Assembly: GCA_022614855.1 (NCBI GenBank)
Contig: JAKEHU010000020.1
Span: 1-46,638 of the forward strand
DNA: 46,638 nt
DNA from: Chlamydiota bacterium
Lineage (GTDB): Bacteria; Chlamydiota; Chlamydiia; Chlamydiales; Rhabdochlamydiaceae
Reading direction: 5' to 3'
Part shown: piece by piece, positions 8,053 to 16,611 of the stretch
Layout of the letters: every line of letters begins with the position of its first letter
How positions within the stretch are numbered: the first letter of the stretch is position 1
The notes under the pieces: generated by a model
What the model saw: only the letters and a program-made list of their open reading frames with translations
Told to the model about the DNA's origin: nothing
The model's database searches: none
Position numbers and translations under genes: made by a program

Positions 8053-8115
8053 TTGTTTTTGAGGATTTGGAAATCTCTAAAAATCCATAAAATCTTAATT
8101 AAGGGATAGGTTCAT
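8053..8115 (+). repeat. solo end of the GGATAGGTTCAT repeat family before rpsD
   Basis: The 45 or so bases up to the rpsD start (AAATCTCTAAAAATCCATAA, then AATCTTAATTAAGGGATAGG and TTCATG) match the right end of the element before the nucleotide translocase gene nearly base for base. No left arm is visible here. The terminal ATG is the rpsD start codon. Confidence 0.75.
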
Positions 8116-8731
8116 GGCAAAGTATACAGGTCCTAAGAATCGCATTGCGCGCCGCTTTGGTGTCAATATTTTCGGCAAAGCGAGAAATCCTCTTTTGCAC
8201 AAGGCTAATCCCCCTGGAATGCATGGAGCAAAACGGAAAAAAAAGTCCGACTATGGGATGCAGCTTGAAGAACAACAAAAACTCAAGGCTGTATATGGCC
8301 TTCTCACTCATAAGCAGCTCGTTAGATATTACAAAGCAGCTCTTGCAGAGAAAAAATCAACCCATCAAGCTTTTATCGAAAGGTTGGAATGTAGGTTAGA
8401 CAACATCATCTACAGGCTTAAGCTTGCTCCAACCATTTTTGCTGCTCAACAGCTGGTTTCTCATGGACATGTCTTAGTCAATGGGAAAAAAGTAGACCGA
8501 AGATCTTTCTTAGTAAAGCCTGGCATGACGATTGGACTAAAACCCAAGGCGCAAAATCTGGAAATCGTGAAAAAATCTTTAGAATCTCACAGAGATGTCC
8601 CTGAATATCTCTCTAGTGAAGCTTCTAGTTTTTCTGGACAACTTCTCGTATTGCCTATGGTAGACCAAATTCCTCTTCCCCTTCCGATTAATATCCCGCT
8701 TGTCTGCGAATTCTTAGCACACTCTAGCTAA
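8114..8731 (+). CDS. rpsD: 30S ribosomal protein S4
   Basis: The 205-residue protein begins [20 protein letters not shown], typical of S4. Next come the basic N-terminal part and then the S4 RNA-binding domain ([20 protein letters not shown] and [20 protein letters not shown]). S4 nucleates assembly of the small subunit by binding 16S rRNA and also acts in translational accuracy. Length fits the family. It is a solo gene here, apart from the alpha operon of many bacteria, as in chlamydiae. Its ATG lies at the tip of a dispersed repeat (GGATAGGTTCATG), so the ribosome site is atypical for a ribosomal protein gene. Confidence 0.97.
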   Translation: MAKYTGPKNRIARRFGVNIFGKARNPLLHKANPPGMHGAKRKKKSDYGMQLEEQQKLKAVYGLLTHKQLVRYYKAALAEKKSTHQAFIERLECRLDNIIYRLKLAPTIFAAQQLVSHGHVLVNGKKVDRRSFLVKPGMTIGLKPKAQNLEIVKKSLESHRDVPEYLSSEASSFSGQLLVLPMVDQIPLPLPINIPLVCEFLAHSS

Positions 8732-8752
8732 CAAACCTTTTCTGTTTTTTTA

Positions 8753-8773
8753 ACCACAGAGCTCACAGAGAGA
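8753..8773. repeat. short copy of the CACAGAG repeat
   Basis: ACCACAGAGCTCACAGAGAG directly after rpsD is a half copy of the repeat found at 14.5, 18.9 and 45.3 kb. No mirrored arm is visible close by. Confidence 0.7.
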
Positions 8774-8820
8774 AAAAGAAGATTCTTGTTCTGCATATTT
8801 GAAAACTTTATAAGAATAAA

Positions 8821-8857
8821 AAAGAAAAAACTCTGCCCGAAGGATACGAGCAGAGTT
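8821..8857 (-). terminator. rho-independent terminator of the SH2-like gene
   Basis: AACTCTGC at 8829-8836 pairs with GCAGAGTT at 8850-8857. On the minus strand the stem is followed by TTTTTTCTTT. It lies 16 bp past the stop of the minus-strand gene at 8873-9199. Confidence 0.75.
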
Positions 8858-8872
8858 GTATTGGTAGGATAA

Positions 8873-9199
8873 TTACACTAAAGACTTCAGAATTGTATCT
8901 CCGCCTACTGCTCTTAAGAACTCGTCCATTGTTCTTCCACGAAAACGAGGGTGAAAATTTCTGATCATTCCATATGTATAAGTGATCTTGTGATGATCTA
9001 CTTTCCCTGAAGACACTTTAAATGAAAAGATTGTATCTTCCCCTTGAGACCAGGTAACATAATGCCCCACTTTTCCCCCATCAAGAAGACCCTCAACTGC
9101 TTTCTCACCACTTTCTCCAATCCATCCATAACCTTGAACAAGATCTCGAACGGATTGTTCTGTTTCACCATTGTGAATAAAATTTGCTAAGATAGCCAT
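8873..9199 (-). CDS. 108-residue SH2-like domain protein, no FLVR arginine
   Basis: The protein is one small domain with no signal peptide. Its layout follows an SH2 domain: a tryptophan at 26 (GWIGESGEKAVEGLL, like WYxGxxxRxxAExLL), GHYVTWSQ at 45-52 in the place of GTFLVRES, a strand with FSF at 58-60, VDHHKI at 67-72 in the place of VxHYxI, and a final helix RTMDEFLRAV at 89-98 like FxTLxELV. The critical FLVR arginine is replaced by Trp 50, while the His and Lys of the HYK-type strand are kept (HHK). SH2 domains bind phosphotyrosine peptides and are rare in bacteria; Legionella species have them. AAGGAGG stands upstream of the ATG, and the gene has its own promoter and terminator. The fold call is by eye and needs profile confirmation. 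Confidence 0.5.
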   Translation of the reverse strand: MAILANFIHNGETEQSVRDLVQGYGWIGESGEKAVEGLLDGGKVGHYVTWSQGEDTIFSFKVSSGKVDHHKITYTYGMIRNFHPRFRGRTMDEFLRAVGGDTILKSLV

Positions 9200-9233
9200 A
9201 ATTACCTCCTTTTTTAAGGAAAAATTGCCAATT

Positions 9234-9261
9234 CATTAAGGACTTTTAAAGTCTACTTCAA
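9234..9261 (-). promoter_or_regulatory. promoter of the SH2-like gene with a palindromic spacer
   Basis: On the minus strand, TTGAAG (9261-9256) and TTAATG (9239-9234) are 16 bases apart. The spacer contains the perfect 13-bp palindrome GACTTTAAAAGTC at 9241-9253, in the position of an operator. The boxes are near consensus only in part, so this is a candidate. Confidence 0.4.
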
Positions 9262-9296
9262 AAAAAGATTAAAAGAAAAGAAAAAAATTTCTTTTT

Positions 9297-12200
9297 TTAA
9301 AAATTTTCATCTGACGAGAGAAAAGACCATTTGAAATCAAAATTGCCATTTTTAGAACAAAATACATTTTGCAAATTTTTCTTCTGCAAATATGGAAAAT
9401 TTTCATAAAAAAGAGGAATGATAGGGCCTTCTTGAATTAAAATTTTCTCAGCCGCCTTTAGATAAGATAATCTCTTTTCTAAATTAGTCTCATTTCGTCC
9501 TAAATCAAGAAGTTTTTGAAATGCAGAACTTTCCCATTTGGCTAAATTAATTTTATTTATTCGATATTTGAATGCATCGAGCGTATACATGGGATCATTG
9601 ATCCAAGACTTCCAAGAAATTATGGCAAACTGAAAATCTCCTTTAAAAGCTTTATCCATTAGTAAATGGAATTCATATGACTCAGTTCGACAGGAAATTT
9701 CTAAAACTTTTTCTAATTGTAGACTGACTAATTTTGCTATTTTACCTCGCCATTTATCGGCTAAATGAATGAGTGTGAAAATGGGAAGTTGATCTCTTTT
9801 GATTCCCAATTCTTGCAATCCTTCTTCAAATAATTTAACGGCAAGAGTAGGATTGGCAGGATAAAAATTATCACTATTCTGTGTATGAGCAAAAGGAAGG
9901 GGGCTGGTTGCAGAAAGTCCCATCCCTTCTGGAAGATCTTTAAGCAACTCATCGCGGTCAATTGCATGTTGAAAGGCTTGTCGAATTTTAGAATTGTAGA
10001 AGGGAAAAGAAACAACATTCATTGCAGTCCATAGAACACCACCCAAATACTCTACTTTGACAAGCTCCTCTTCTATCTCGGATAGATTTAAACCCCAGGG
10101 ACGAAAATGCATCCCAATCCAATCTAGCTCATCATTTCTATACATTTTACAAGCAACATCCAGGTCATTTTTAGAAATGATAACTCTATCTAATTTAACT
10201 GCTTCTTTATCGACATAAAAAGAGTTTTTAGTTAATTCCAATCGATTTGACTGATTTTTTAAACAAAAAGGTCCATTGCAAATGTACTCTTCTCCTCTAC
10301 CATATGCCCAATTGGGATGCATCTTGTCTAAAGTATGGTTTATAGGAGAAAAAATCGGATAGGCAGTAAGTTCTAGAAACTCAGGAGTTGGATGTTCAAG
10401 CTCGATTGCTAATGTTTCATGATCGATCGCATTTACCTTTACATCATCGATATGACACTGTCCCTCTTTTGCTGCTTTGGCATTTTTTATTGAGTAAAAG
10501 AAATAGGAAAATGGAGTAAAAAATGTTGGGGACAAAATCTTTTTCCAAGCGTATTCAAAATCATAAGCAACAATTTTATCACCATTTGACCAATAGCACT
10601 CTTTCAACTTAAAGAGATACTTTTTTAGATCTGAAGAGATGGTCACAGATTTGGCTACCGCAAGTTCGGGTTTGCTATCTCTTCCTATTCTTGTCAATCC
10701 TTCATACAACATTCTTAAAATGGTTGCAGAAACTTCGTCTCCCCCAAGCCTTGGATCTAAAGAAGGGGGAAAATCAACAAAGCTAAGCCTTAAAACCTGT
10801 TGATTGACTACTTTTTTTGACCATTCTCGTAAAGTTGTCTGGATTGCATCTATGAATTGATGATGTTTTTTCTGGTCTAGAGATTCATATATAAATCCTA
10901 AAATGGTTGTTCCCTGGAAGTTCGCTTGGGTTTTAATTAAAGACTTAGAAAAATTATCAAATTTTCTAATGGAATTTGCGATCTCTTCTCTTATAGAAGA
11001 GTCACGTGTCTTCAAAAGAACAAAAGTAGATTGTTGTGCATATTTAAATTCAAAAAAATAGCTCTCCTTTTTTGGCAACTCCTTTTGTACTGCCTCTAAA
11101 CACAATGAGAACAATAGCTTTAAAGATTCCATGGAAAGAGTTGCTTGCACTTCAATAGGAGTTAAAGAAAAGAAAAAATTTTCGAATAGTTCTTGATATT
11201 CCGCTGCTATAGATTTGAAACCATCTTTTAACATGGAAAAAAGCTCTCCCTGTTTTAAGATCATACCTCCATTATAATCTCGAATTTCCCCTAAGACAGT
11301 TTGCAGAAGATTTACTACTTTTTGCCTTGCTAAATAAAAATTTACGGAAGAATCAGTCCTCAGCATCGATTTTTCTTTTGGAATATGAAAATGAAATACA
11401 TTGGCTTCTTTGAAATACTTTTTTCGTAAATGGCCTATGATTTGCACTCTTTCCGGAATACACTGAAACCCAAAAATCTTATTAAAAGCCTTCTCTAGAG
11501 GAGGGTCTTCTTGTCTAAGTGGACGCACAATAATCACCGTAAAGACTAAATCCTTTTCAGTTTGCTTATCAAAAGAAATGATCACTTGAGGCAGGTCGGT
11601 CACATATTTCAATTCTTGAGAAAGAAGAAGGATATTCTTCATGATTTCTTCCTCATTGCGAATCATAAAAACTGAAGGAATGAGCTTTTCAATTCTTCTC
11701 TTTAATTCTTCCTTCAACTCCTCTTGAAGTATTTTTATTTCTTTGTTAGAAAAAGAAGTTCCATCCTTTTTTTCAAGCTCAAGATAGAGGAGTCTCACTG
11801 GATCCTGGGTTCCTTGATAGTAATAATACGAATCTTTCACAACTTGCACATTCTGAATACTCTTTTCAGCACCAGCCAGCACATGACTTTCTTCAAAACT
11901 TTCATACTTATCAAATGGGTTTATCCCTATTGCAATAGCTAGGACTGGCTTTGAACCAAAGGGAAAATGGAGATTTGTCCGAAGAAGTCTCACTTCTAAA
12001 TGTCTCTTTTCAGGAAAAATACTCATTGACCGATGGAGATTTTTTCTCATTAAATAAAGAGAGACGATAAGTCTAGTGAGATGGCGATGAGATCGAAATT
12101 GTCGAAAATCTTGGTGAGAAAGTGCAAGAAATCTGCCCATTTCTGCAAAAAGATCTTTATCAAAATAGATTGGTCGTTTTTGGATAAGTTTGATCAATTC

Positions 12201-12803
12201 TTCATGGACTAAAGTGGTTTTTTGATCATAAGAAAGGGCTTTAATTCCCAAAAGATAGTTTGCATATTCAGTTGAACCAATTGCAGACGCAATTTCTTTG
12301 CTTAAATTTGTAAGATTGGATTGTACTACAGCTAAATCTCTTCCATCTTCTATGAGAATTTTTATTTCTGAAAAAAATAGAAGATCAGCGGTTAGATTCT
12401 TAAGATAAAAATAGAAATGTTGAGAAGAAATAATCTGAATTTCCTTTTCAACAAAGAGCCACTGTTTTAAAATATTCTGAAAAATATTTTCCGTCTTCAT
12501 TTGCATGGATGGTTTACAAAAAAGATAAATGGAAAAAATATCAGGTGTATTTTTCAAATCAATCCAATGAATAAATGGCAAGGATGTTTGAGTCCAATGG
12601 AGGAACTTTTTTTTATCCGTTAAATGACCTATTGGAATGATTGTTTGAAGTTTTTCTTTCACAATCGAAGCAAACTCTGCAACTGATTGAGAAAGAGTTG
12701 GGTGCGTTAAAGCAGGTTGTATTTCAAGCTGAAAAGATTTTTGCTTATTAGGAAATTGTTTCCGTTGCGATAATGTATAATTTGAATGTAAAATGTTTGC
12801 CAT
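9297..12803 (-). CDS. large two-part protein with C-terminal OppA-like peptide-binding domain
   Basis: The C-terminal 450 or so residues are a complete SBP_bac_5 domain: LSFVDFPPSLDPRLGGDEVS, FKLKECYWSNGDKIVAYDFE, YICNGPFCLKNQSNRLELTK, KIRQAFQHAIDRDELL and a terminal FYENFPYLQKKNLQNV. It is closely similar in plan to the divergent oppA next door. Ahead of it lie roughly 720 residues I do not recognise, partly helical, with EVRLLRTNLHFPFGSKPV and AIAIGINPFDKYESF as landmarks. The longest frame begins at a TTG inside the neighbouring gene, so the ATG at 12803 (MANILHSNYTLSQ) is preferred. From there no signal peptide is visible, odd for a solute-binding protein. Either it works in the cytosol or export is unconventional. 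The ribosome site is poor, and the product is 1168 residues. Confidence 0.75.
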   Translation of the reverse strand: MANILHSNYTLSQRKQFPNKQKSFQLEIQPALTHPTLSQSVAEFASIVKEKLQTIIPIGHLTDKKKFLHWTQTSLPFIHWIDLKNTPDIFSIYLFCKPSMQMKTENIFQNILKQWLFVEKEIQIISSQHFYFYLKNLTADLLFFSEIKILIEDGRDLAVVQSNLTNLSKEIASAIGSTEYANYLLGIKALSYDQKTTLVHEELIKLIQKRPIYFDKDLFAEMGRFLALSHQDFRQFRSHRHLTRLIVSLYLMRKNLHRSMSIFPEKRHLEVRLLRTNLHFPFGSKPVLAIAIGINPFDKYESFEESHVLAGAEKSIQNVQVVKDSYYYYQGTQDPVRLLYLELEKKDGTSFSNKEIKILQEELKEELKRRIEKLIPSVFMIRNEEEIMKNILLLSQELKYVTDLPQVIISFDKQTEKDLVFTVIIVRPLRQEDPPLEKAFNKIFGFQCIPERVQIIGHLRKKYFKEANVFHFHIPKEKSMLRTDSSVNFYLARQKVVNLLQTVLGEIRDYNGGMILKQGELFSMLKDGFKSIAAEYQELFENFFFSLTPIEVQATLSMESLKLLFSLCLEAVQKELPKKESYFFEFKYAQQSTFVLLKTRDSSIREEIANSIRKFDNFSKSLIKTQANFQGTTILGFIYESLDQKKHHQFIDAIQTTLREWSKKVVNQQVLRLSFVDFPPSLDPRLGGDEVSATILRMLYEGLTRIGRDSKPELAVAKSVTISSDLKKYLFKLKECYWSNGDKIVAYDFEYAWKKILSPTFFTPFSYFFYSIKNAKAAKEGQCHIDDVKVNAIDHETLAIELEHPTPEFLELTAYPIFSPINHTLDKMHPNWAYGRGEEYICNGPFCLKNQSNRLELTKNSFYVDKEAVKLDRVIISKNDLDVACKMYRNDELDWIGMHFRPWGLNLSEIEEELVKVEYLGGVLWTAMNVVSFPFYNSKIRQAFQHAIDRDELLKDLPEGMGLSATSPLPFAHTQNSDNFYPANPTLAVKLFEEGLQELGIKRDQLPIFTLIHLADKWRGKIAKLVSLQLEKVLEISCRTESYEFHLLMDKAFKGDFQFAIISWKSWINDPMYTLDAFKYRINKINLAKWESSAFQKLLDLGRNETNLEKRLSYLKAAEKILIQEGPIIPLFYENFPYLQKKNLQNVFCSKNGNFDFKWSFLSSDENF

Positions 12804-12882
12804 TTCAATTTTTTTTATTTTATAAATTAACCCAATGACAACAAAAATTTCAAAGATTCTTTTAAAAAATACTTCATTTATA

Positions 12883-14499
12883 ATGAAAATTCTTTTGTCA
12901 TCCAAGTATTTTTTCCTCGGTTTCTTGCTCTTTTTTTCAATCAGTTGTCAAAAATTGGTAAAACAGAAGCTTGCCACTGATTTAAATCGATACCTAAACA
13001 TTTGTTTTCAAAGCGAAGTTACTTCAATGGATCCGCGCATTGCCATTGAAATTCCTTCTGTTTCAAAACTGTTATTCGAAGGGTTAATGAGAATAAATAA
13101 TGAAGGAAAAATGGAGCCGGCAATAGCGGAAACCTATGAAATATCGGACGATAAAAAGATCTATACATTCCACCTTAAAAAAACCTTTTGGTCAAATGGA
13201 AATCCTTTAACGGCTCATGACTTTGTTCATGCATGGAAAACCATCATCAATCATGAGGTTCAAACACGTGCAGGATATAATTTTTACATCATCAAAAATG
13301 TGAAAGAAATTCTACAGGGAACCCTTTCCATCGAAGAAGTTGGATTTTCCGCTCTCGATGATTTTACCTTAATGATAAAATTAGAAAATCCTAACCCCTA
13401 CTTTCTCGAGCTTCTTGCCAACCCCTGCTTTTTTCCTATTAGTAGAAAAATCGATAAAGAGAATCCAAAATGGGTCTACAAAGAAGGAAACAACTTTATT
13501 TGTAATGGTCCCTTTTCTCTTGAAAAACATCGCATAGACAATGAAATTGTTCTTCGCAAGAACTCCCATTATTGGAATGAAAAAGAGGTCCGCCTTCCTG
13601 GGATTAAGATCAGTATTTTAAAAGATCCAACTACTACGCTTGCTCTATTTGAAAAAAATGAAATAGATTGGATGGGAAGACCTCTCTCGAGTATTTCTTT
13701 AGAAGCAATTCCAACTCTGAAAAAAAAAGGAGAACTCCATACAATCCCCTGTCTTGGGTTACATTGGATCGTTGTAAATACAGAATCTTTTCCCTTTAAA
13801 AATAAAAAAATGCGAAAAGCCTTTGCATATGCAATCAATAGAAAAGAAATTACCGATTATCTCTTGCAAGAAGGAGAGATCCCAGCTTTAGGAATCATTC
13901 CTAAAAGCCTTTCTTTTCAAGATACACCTTATTTCCCCGATTCTAATCCAGATTTGACCCTTCAGTTATTTAATGAGGCTCTAAAGGAATTGGAAATCAC
14001 AAAGGAACAACTTCCAGAAATTGTTCTTAGTATTCATGCTTCTACTATGCAACAAAAATTAGGTGAAGTTCTCCAAGCACAATTAACCCGTATTTTTGGC
14101 TTGAGGGTAAAACTAGAGCAGCAAGAATGGAAGGTTCACCTCGATAAAATGCAAAGAGAAGACTTTCAATTAGGTACAATTGGGTGGGTCTGGTGGTACC
14201 GCGATCCTTTTTATACACTTCAAGCATTTCGCAACCGCTGCGATGGAATTAATTTGTCTAGATGGGAAAATAGTGCTTATCAAGACCTTCTTAATCAGGC
14301 TGAAAAGGAAATCGACTTTGATAAAAGAAACGATCTCCTTCACAAAGCAGAAACACTACTCATGGATGAAATGCCTGTCATCCCGATCTATTTTTTTACC
14401 CTTTCTTACATCAAAAAAGATTATTTAAAAAATGTATATGTTTCTGAATTGTATGATGTTGATTTTAGTAGAGCCTATTTCGAACAAAGTAACAATTAG
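12883..14499 (+). CDS. oppA: oligopeptide ABC transporter substrate-binding lipoprotein
   Basis: The start at 12883 is chosen because MKILLSSKYFFLGFLLFFSI followed by SCQK is a lipoprotein signal, whereas the longer frame adds a run that overlaps the divergent gene's leader. The mature part (about 518 residues) is an SBP_bac_5 protein: EVTSMDPRIAIEIPSVSKLL, FHLKKTFWSNGNPLTAHDFV, FICNGPFSLEKHRIDN, MRKAFAYAINRKEITDYLL, and YLKNVYVSELYDVDFSRAYF at the end. It would capture oligopeptides in the periplasm for an Opp permease, which is not in this window. It shares its plan with the C-terminal half of the divergent large protein, so the two probably stem from one duplication. No clear ribosome site precedes the ATG. 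The lipobox has Ser at -3, a deviation. Confidence 0.85.
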   Translation: MKILLSSKYFFLGFLLFFSISCQKLVKQKLATDLNRYLNICFQSEVTSMDPRIAIEIPSVSKLLFEGLMRINNEGKMEPAIAETYEISDDKKIYTFHLKKTFWSNGNPLTAHDFVHAWKTIINHEVQTRAGYNFYIIKNVKEILQGTLSIEEVGFSALDDFTLMIKLENPNPYFLELLANPCFFPISRKIDKENPKWVYKEGNNFICNGPFSLEKHRIDNEIVLRKNSHYWNEKEVRLPGIKISILKDPTTTLALFEKNEIDWMGRPLSSISLEAIPTLKKKGELHTIPCLGLHWIVVNTESFPFKNKKMRKAFAYAINRKEITDYLLQEGEIPALGIIPKSLSFQDTPYFPDSNPDLTLQLFNEALKELEITKEQLPEIVLSIHASTMQQKLGEVLQAQLTRIFGLRVKLEQQEWKVHLDKMQREDFQLGTIGWVWWYRDPFYTLQAFRNRCDGINLSRWENSAYQDLLNQAEKEIDFDKRNDLLHKAETLLMDEMPVIPIYFFTLSYIKKDYLKNVYVSELYDVDFSRAYFEQSNN

Positions 14500-14521
14500 T
14501 GTATCAAATGTTTCTGTCACA

Positions 14522-14709
14522 GCTTTCACCTCTGTGTTCTTTGTGAGCTCTGTGGTAAAAAATTCTCTTTTAACCAAGTCTTTAATTTTTTCGAACATAC
14601 TTTTCAATCTGGCGAAGATGAACCTTAGTTATTAATTTCACCACAGAGATCACAGAGGGCACAGAGAGAAGAGAAAACGGCTTTCTTTTCCTATTGAGCT
14701 CTGTGGTAA
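14522..14709 (+). repeat. CACAGAG repeat, long copy R1
   Basis: Between the oppA stop and the lepB stop lies a unit made of GAGCTCTGTGGTAAAA, an internal segment with CAAGTCTTTAATTTTTT and ACATACTTTTCAATCTG, then TTCACCACAGAGATCACAGA with further ACAGAG units, and a last inverted GAGCTCTGTGGTAAA. An internal stretch of about 150 bp recurs in reverse orientation at 18.9-19.05 kb with only scattered differences. Confidence 0.85.
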
Positions 14710-14711
14710 AG

Positions 14712-16553
14712 CTATTGCGGTAACTGCAAGGGTAGCCTCTTTCTCTTGCGATAAACAACTCGCCAGGAAATCACTATGATTAAAGCTGCTCCCCAAATAA
14801 TGAAGTTTGGAAGAGTAAAGATAGGGGTGGAAAGTTGATTTGGTTTGCCAAAACGGCTTCCTGGGGGCCAAAAAATCCAAGACGGAGATCCACGTAAATT
14901 ATTTTGTGGAACAAATCCAAACTCTCTACTATCGCCGCTCATCGCATGATTATCCCCTAAAACAAAATACATCTCAGAAGGAACCAAAAGACCATATCTC
15001 TTTATTTTTTCCATATCGAGGGTTCCATCTGGAAGAAGAGGTGCATTTGCATCAATGAATGGAAATTGCTTTTCCTTTTCTTTAGCAATAAACTTTTCTA
15101 AAGTTGGATCTCCTTTGAAAAGAAACGGTTCACCCATAGCGTAGAGATTTCCATCTCTAAAATAGACATAGCGAGAAGTATCCATTCCCTCTGGTAAAAG
15201 ATTTAAGTCATAATATCGCCAATCAAAATCGATTCCAAAATTAAATAAGAACTGCAATCTTTCTGGACTAAAATGATAAAGGGGGTGGTCAGATGGAACT
15301 TCTTTTGCAATTCCTCCAAAGATAATTTGGTAAGCCTTCCCATAATAAAATTCATATGTTCCATCTGGAACTCCTGGTAATTGAGCCACATTTCCAGATT
15401 TGAAAAATTTTCTATCAAAACTATATCGACCCACATAGCCATCATTCACAATAAATCTTGCTGTATAAAGATGGAAAAATAAATTACGGAGGTGTTCTTC
15501 CTGGAGCGGAATTATGCTAGTTGCCAAAGAAAACATGGGACGAAGACGGCCTAGCTGATCCTTTCCAAGTTTAAGAGAAGATAAGCTTGGATGATGTTTT
15601 AATTCCAAATAAAGAATCCCTCCTTGGTCCTTTACCTGTTCTTTGGTCAATAATTTTGCCACTGCAAAATTATCGATTCCCCAGAGTTTTCCGTAATCTT
15701 CAATGGGAAATTGAGAAGGACTGCGAATGGTCTTAAGGGAAAGCATTTCTCCTTGAAGATGCTGATTATCTATAAAAGTTAATTTACAAATGGGCTCATT
15801 TACCTGATGAACTACCGTCTCTTTAAAAAGAAAGGTTTGAAGATATCTTTTAGGTTCTGAAACAGTGACATTTCCCTCAAATCGAATAAAGGGAATATGG
15901 TCGATTAGTTTAAGATTTTCACTCTGTAGCTGCCTTGAAATATCATTGCCAAATTGATCAATCCCATAGATTTCTCCCCCATAAAAATAGAGAGTATCGC
16001 CCGGCTTTCCAATGATTCTTTTAACGAGCTGTTTTTTTCCTGGAAATAGATAAAAGTAGAGCATATCCGGATCTTTGACATCCATATTTTCTACCGTAAA
16101 AATGGCAGTTTCGGATCGCTTTACAAGATCTGGATCAAAATAAAAATGGCCTGGATGAAAGGGAAAATTAATTCCAAAGCTCGTCTTAGAGACAACGAGT
16201 CGATCCTTTTCTTTAAAAGTTGGCCTCATCGATCCTGTTGGAATTTCATATAACTCAAACCAAAGCTGTCGAATTGCTAATGCGATGATGAGCGCAAAAA
16301 CAAGAGCTCCGACAAGGTCTAAAAGTTGGTTAAACAAATTCTTTTTAAGTTTGGTCTTGGTGTACCCATAACATCTAAAATAAAAATGGGTAGTTTTTTC
16401 TTTATTTTTTTCCAAAATAGCATTTTGCAGCCCCTGAAAATCTTCCCTGATTTCTTTTATTTCGCTTTCTTTGAGATGTTTTCTTTTTTTCTTAAAAAGA
16501 TGGTATAGTGTAAAAACAAGTTTTTTCGCTTTTCGAAAAGACACTTTTTTCAT
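14712..16553 (-). CDS. lepB: signal peptidase I, chlamydial long form
   Basis: The 613-residue protein is much longer than most LepB because of a large insertion, as in chlamydiae. Order: a basic, helical N-terminus, a membrane helix at about 77-98 (LLDLVGALVFALIIALAIRQ), the serine box EIPTGSMRPTF with Ser 108, the lysine box QLVKRIIGKPGD with Lys 178, a long insert with no known motif, the conserved FVLGDNHAMSGDSREFGFVP, and a C-terminal membrane helix (FIIWGAALIIVISWRVVY). It cleaves signal peptides of exported proteins on the periplasmic face of the inner membrane. The start at 16553 (MKKVSF) is one of several adjacent ATGs; the longest frame extends through the divergent nfo start and is less likely. 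No strong ribosome site is seen. Confidence 0.92.
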   Translation of the reverse strand: MKKVSFRKAKKLVFTLYHLFKKKRKHLKESEIKEIREDFQGLQNAILEKNKEKTTHFYFRCYGYTKTKLKKNLFNQLLDLVGALVFALIIALAIRQLWFELYEIPTGSMRPTFKEKDRLVVSKTSFGINFPFHPGHFYFDPDLVKRSETAIFTVENMDVKDPDMLYFYLFPGKKQLVKRIIGKPGDTLYFYGGEIYGIDQFGNDISRQLQSENLKLIDHIPFIRFEGNVTVSEPKRYLQTFLFKETVVHQVNEPICKLTFIDNQHLQGEMLSLKTIRSPSQFPIEDYGKLWGIDNFAVAKLLTKEQVKDQGGILYLELKHHPSLSSLKLGKDQLGRLRPMFSLATSIIPLQEEHLRNLFFHLYTARFIVNDGYVGRYSFDRKFFKSGNVAQLPGVPDGTYEFYYGKAYQIIFGGIAKEVPSDHPLYHFSPERLQFLFNFGIDFDWRYYDLNLLPEGMDTSRYVYFRDGNLYAMGEPFLFKGDPTLEKFIAKEKEKQFPFIDANAPLLPDGTLDMEKIKRYGLLVPSEMYFVLGDNHAMSGDSREFGFVPQNNLRGSPSWIFWPPGSRFGKPNQLSTPIFTLPNFIIWGAALIIVISWRVVYRKRKRLPLQLPQ

Positions 16554-16611
16554 CATGATCATTATGATGGTTACTGAATTATCCAATAAGAATAGTCTTT
16601 TTTTAGAAAAT

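Noticed and set aside
12804-12905. 34-residue N-terminal extension of the large OppA-fused protein, with a hydrophobic stretch
   Set aside because: It starts with TTG inside the coding part of the divergent oppA. The hydrophobic stretch comes from AT-rich leader DNA and is not a convincing signal peptide.
9297-14499. The two OppA-like genes considered as one broken gene
   Set aside because: They are divergent, each with a complete binding-protein domain, so they are paralogues and not fragments.
14522-14709. CACAGAG units considered as a CRISPR array
   Set aside because: Units are of unequal length, have no regular spacers and occur in inverted pairs at several loci, and no cas gene is present.
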